Assembly (NCBI GenBank): GCA_964419545.1
Contig: CAYQQU010000128.1
Coordinates: 1 to 8,349 of the forward strand
Direction of reading: 5' to 3'
Length of the DNA stretch: 8,349 nt
DNA from: CAYQQU01 sp964419545
Lineage (GTDB): Bacteria; Bacteroidota; Bacteroidia; Chitinophagales; Saprospiraceae
The position numbers and the translations under genes are program-made. Positions 7,118 through 8,349 of the stretch are shown here, in pieces (within the stretch, counting starts at the first letter, position 1; each line of letters opens with the position of its first letter). A model generated the notes under the pieces. The model was not told the origin of the DNA. It was given only the letters and a program-made list of their open reading frames with translations, and searched no databases.

Positions 7118-7270
7118 GCAGGGCAATCGCATTTAAAAGATGCTACCTCTCCATTGCCCTAAAATTCACATGGAACGGAAGGAAAATCCTCGTCCTTCCT
7201 TTAGAATCGAGGTGAAAACGAGGATTTTTCCTACTTTTTGAGATCCGAAAATTAAATGCGATTGCCCTGC
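7118..7270. mobile_element. 153-base MITE-like element with 19-base perfect terminal inverted repeats
   Basis: GCAGGGCAATCGCATTTAA at 7118-7136 is the exact inverse of 7252-7270. Inside, AGGAAAATCCTCGT at 7180-7193 pairs with ACGAGGATTTTTCCT at 7218-7232 with one bulged T. An extra ATTGCCCT at 7153-7160 repeats the end of the right arm and could pair with the left arm. There is no transposase gene. No clean target-site duplication is visible; the flanking ten bases CGGGCTCAAG (7109-7118) and CGGCCCATAG (7270-7279) agree at only six of ten positions. A non-autonomous transposable element or the remnant of a larger insertion sequence fits best; a large regulatory RNA hairpin is the alternative. 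Confidence 0.55.
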
Positions 7271-7287
7271 GGCCCATAGCACTCCCC

Positions 7288-7318
7288 TTTGAAGGCCAGA
7301 GAAAAATTATTACTTTTG
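7288..7318 (+). promoter_or_regulatory. Bacteroidota-type promoter for the sulfotransferase gene
   Basis: TTTG at 7288-7291 is separated by exactly 19 bases from TACTTTTG at 7311-7318, a complete match to the -7 consensus TAnnTTTG. Transcription would begin near 7325, leaving a leader of about 50 bases before the ATG at 7376. It begins 18 bases after the inverted-repeat element, so the gene has its own promoter independent of the MFS gene. Confidence 0.7.
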
Positions 7319-7375
7319 CAATCGCAAGGCCTTTATTTTCATTGTGTAATTATTGGGTAGAAACACTATGTTAAA

Positions 7376-8245
7376 ATGCGAAAAGTTAATTTCCTCATTG
7401 GAGGAGCACCCAAAGCCGGATCAACGTCTTTGGCGAAAATGGTAGGTGAACTGAAGGATTATTATTTGCACGATCGGGGTTACGAGCTGCAATTCTTCGG
7501 GAAAGATAAAGTCTACAAAAAGGGTATCGCCTGGTACGATTCGCTTTTTCAGGGCAGAACGGAAACCTGTATCGGGGAAAAATCGACTTCTTACATTCTC
7601 CACCCCAGAGCAGCGGAACGCATCAAAGCCTATAACCCGGATATGAAGATCATCTTCATCCTCAGAAATCCGGTGTTTCGCGCCTACTCTCAGTACAAGC
7701 AGAATATCGCCAACGGAACGGAGTACCTCTCTTTTGAAAAGGCAATCAGAATAGAAAACCGGCGGCGAAAGCTCGGAGGTTTTTTTGCGAATAACTATGC
7801 CTACTTGTCGCGCGGGTATTACTATGAACAGTTAAAGCCATTTTACGACACTTTCCCATCCGAACAGATCAAGATTTTCATCTTCGATGAATTTTTGACC
7901 AACCCGGAACAAGCCCGGCAAGAGGTCTGCGACTTTCTCGGGATTCCCTGTGAATTAAAAGCAGCCAAAGCCGAAAGCAAACACTCCAATCGCACCCGGG
8001 TGCCCAAGGTATTGGGGGCGCCGTTCATCTTTATGCTTTACCGCAAATACGTCAGCAGGTATATGGGCCGCCTGCCGGGGCTTCACCGCGGGATCATGCA
8101 GCTGGAATCCAGGTTGTACAAAGACGTCGGCTATGAGCAAATGCCCGACGAGTTGCAGTCCAGGCTGCAACGGCGGTTCGGGGAAGCCAATAAAAAGCTC
8201 GAAAGGTTGCTGGATCGGGAGCTGACGGTTTACTGGAATGCGTAG
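7376..8245 (+). CDS. PAPS-dependent sulfotransferase
   Basis: The protein is 289 residues, the usual length for bacterial members of the sulfotransferase family (PF00685 type). The N-terminus carries the phosphosulfate-binding loop in IGGAPKAGSTSLA (residues 8-20, with Lys13). The 3'-phosphate-binding segment is IFILRNPVFRAYSQY (93-107, with Arg97 and Ser105). GEKSTSYI (67-74), KIFIFDEFLTNPE (166-178) and the late NRTRVPK (205-211) also fit the fold. There is no signal peptide or membrane segment, so it is predicted to act in the cytoplasm, moving a sulfo group from PAPS to an acceptor. The acceptor is unknown; a polysaccharide or glycolipid is typical for this type. No PAPS-making gene is in the window. 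Its DNA is less GC-rich than its neighbours (28 of 60 bases at 7441-7500 against 37 of 60 at 3541-3600), a hint of separate origin. An ATG at 7368 is out of frame and ignored. Confidence 0.9.
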   Translation: MRKVNFLIGGAPKAGSTSLAKMVGELKDYYLHDRGYELQFFGKDKVYKKGIAWYDSLFQGRTETCIGEKSTSYILHPRAAERIKAYNPDMKIIFILRNPVFRAYSQYKQNIANGTEYLSFEKAIRIENRRRKLGGFFANNYAYLSRGYYYEQLKPFYDTFPSEQIKIFIFDEFLTNPEQARQEVCDFLGIPCELKAAKAESKHSNRTRVPKVLGAPFIFMLYRKYVSRYMGRLPGLHRGIMQLESRLYKDVGYEQMPDELQSRLQRRFGEANKKLERLLDRELTVYWNA

Positions 8246-8268
8246 GATTAAACCTCGCGTTCCAAAAT

Positions 8269-8290
8269 GAAAAGGCCACACCTCCTTTTT
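8269..8290 (+). terminator. Possible intrinsic terminator of the sulfotransferase gene
   Basis: AAAAGG at 8270-8275 pairs with CCTTTT at 8284-8289, extended by one G-T pair, with an 8-base loop. The downstream arm lies within a run of six T. The stem is short and AT-rich, so it is weak, but it lies 24 bases after the stop codon where a terminator is expected. Confidence 0.35.
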
Positions 8291-8294
8291 TATA

Positions 8295-8349
8295 GCCTAA
8301 GAGCTTGTTTGGAGGTAGTGCTTTTGAAGCGAAAAACTCAGATTTTGGG
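8295..8349 (+). repeat. Dispersed intergenic repeat, right copy, running to the window edge
   Basis: Bases 8295-8319 repeat 5595-5619 with three differences out of 25. The last 16 bases (8334-8349) equal window positions 1-16. If these are one repeat unit, its left part is seen here and its right part may continue as in positions 17 onward. Bases 8280-8285 (ACCTCC) can pair with 8311-8316 (GGAGGT). Confidence 0.65.

Larger units (their letters stand above)
7004..7375. other. 372-base gene-free region rich in inverted repeats
   Basis: No credible gene lies here. The longest candidate on the plus strand is a 23-codon frame from an ATG at 7170, inside the inverted-repeat element. The region holds, in order, a 14-pair hairpin (7035-7089), a 153-base inverted-repeat element (7118-7270) and a promoter (7288-7318) for the sulfotransferase gene. 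It is more AT-rich than the coding DNA to its left. Confidence 0.7.

Noticed and set aside
7170..7241. Small 23-codon open frame in the intergenic region
   Set aside because: It lies inside the inverted-repeat element, has no supported start signal, and its sequence is explained by the repeat arms.

Overview
The window looks like chromosomal DNA from a marine or activated-sludge type Bacteroidota, plausibly the Saprospiria, though the class is inference. The evidence is a secreted protein with a type IX secretion (T9SS) C-terminal sorting domain, a seven-helix membrane AraC-type regulator of a kind common in this phylum, start codons without Shine-Dalgarno sequences, and two promoters close to the Bacteroidota pattern TTTG-N19/20-TAnnTTTG. 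Five protein genes are supported. No tRNA, rRNA, CRISPR array or transposase gene was seen.

Layout. (1) 52-1212, minus strand: a membrane-anchored AraC-family regulator. (2) Divergent from it across a 188-base gap, 1401-4202, plus strand: a 933-residue modular secreted protein. It has a peptidylarginine/agmatine deiminase domain with all expected catalytic residues, then an Ig-like, a PKD, a jelly-roll and another Ig-like domain, and a T9SS sorting tail. It resembles the Porphyromonas peptidylarginine deiminase (PPAD) carrying extra binding modules. (3) 4361-5563: a signal-peptide-bearing Omp85/BamA-type outer-membrane beta-barrel without POTRA domains. (4) 5669-7003: an Atg22/UMF1-type major facilitator transporter. 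(5) 7376-8245: a PAPS-dependent sulfotransferase with visibly lower GC than its neighbours.

The genes do not form a tight operon. Gaps of about 100-370 bases separate them, holding an intrinsic terminator, two promoters and much inverted-repeat structure. The clearest functional link is the divergent regulator/deiminase pair, where the membrane regulator may control the secreted enzyme.

The least ordinary DNA is intergenic. A short motif close to GAGCTTGTTTGGAGG recurs four times, in both orientations, always between genes. A 153-base element bounded by perfect 19-base inverted repeats and containing a second imperfect inverted repeat lies upstream of the sulfotransferase gene. The first and last 16 bases of the window are identical. 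Together these suggest small non-autonomous repeats scattered between genes, with the sulfotransferase gene as possibly acquired cargo. No complete new defence or biosynthetic system is visible; the best candidate for new biology is the modular deiminase and its regulator.
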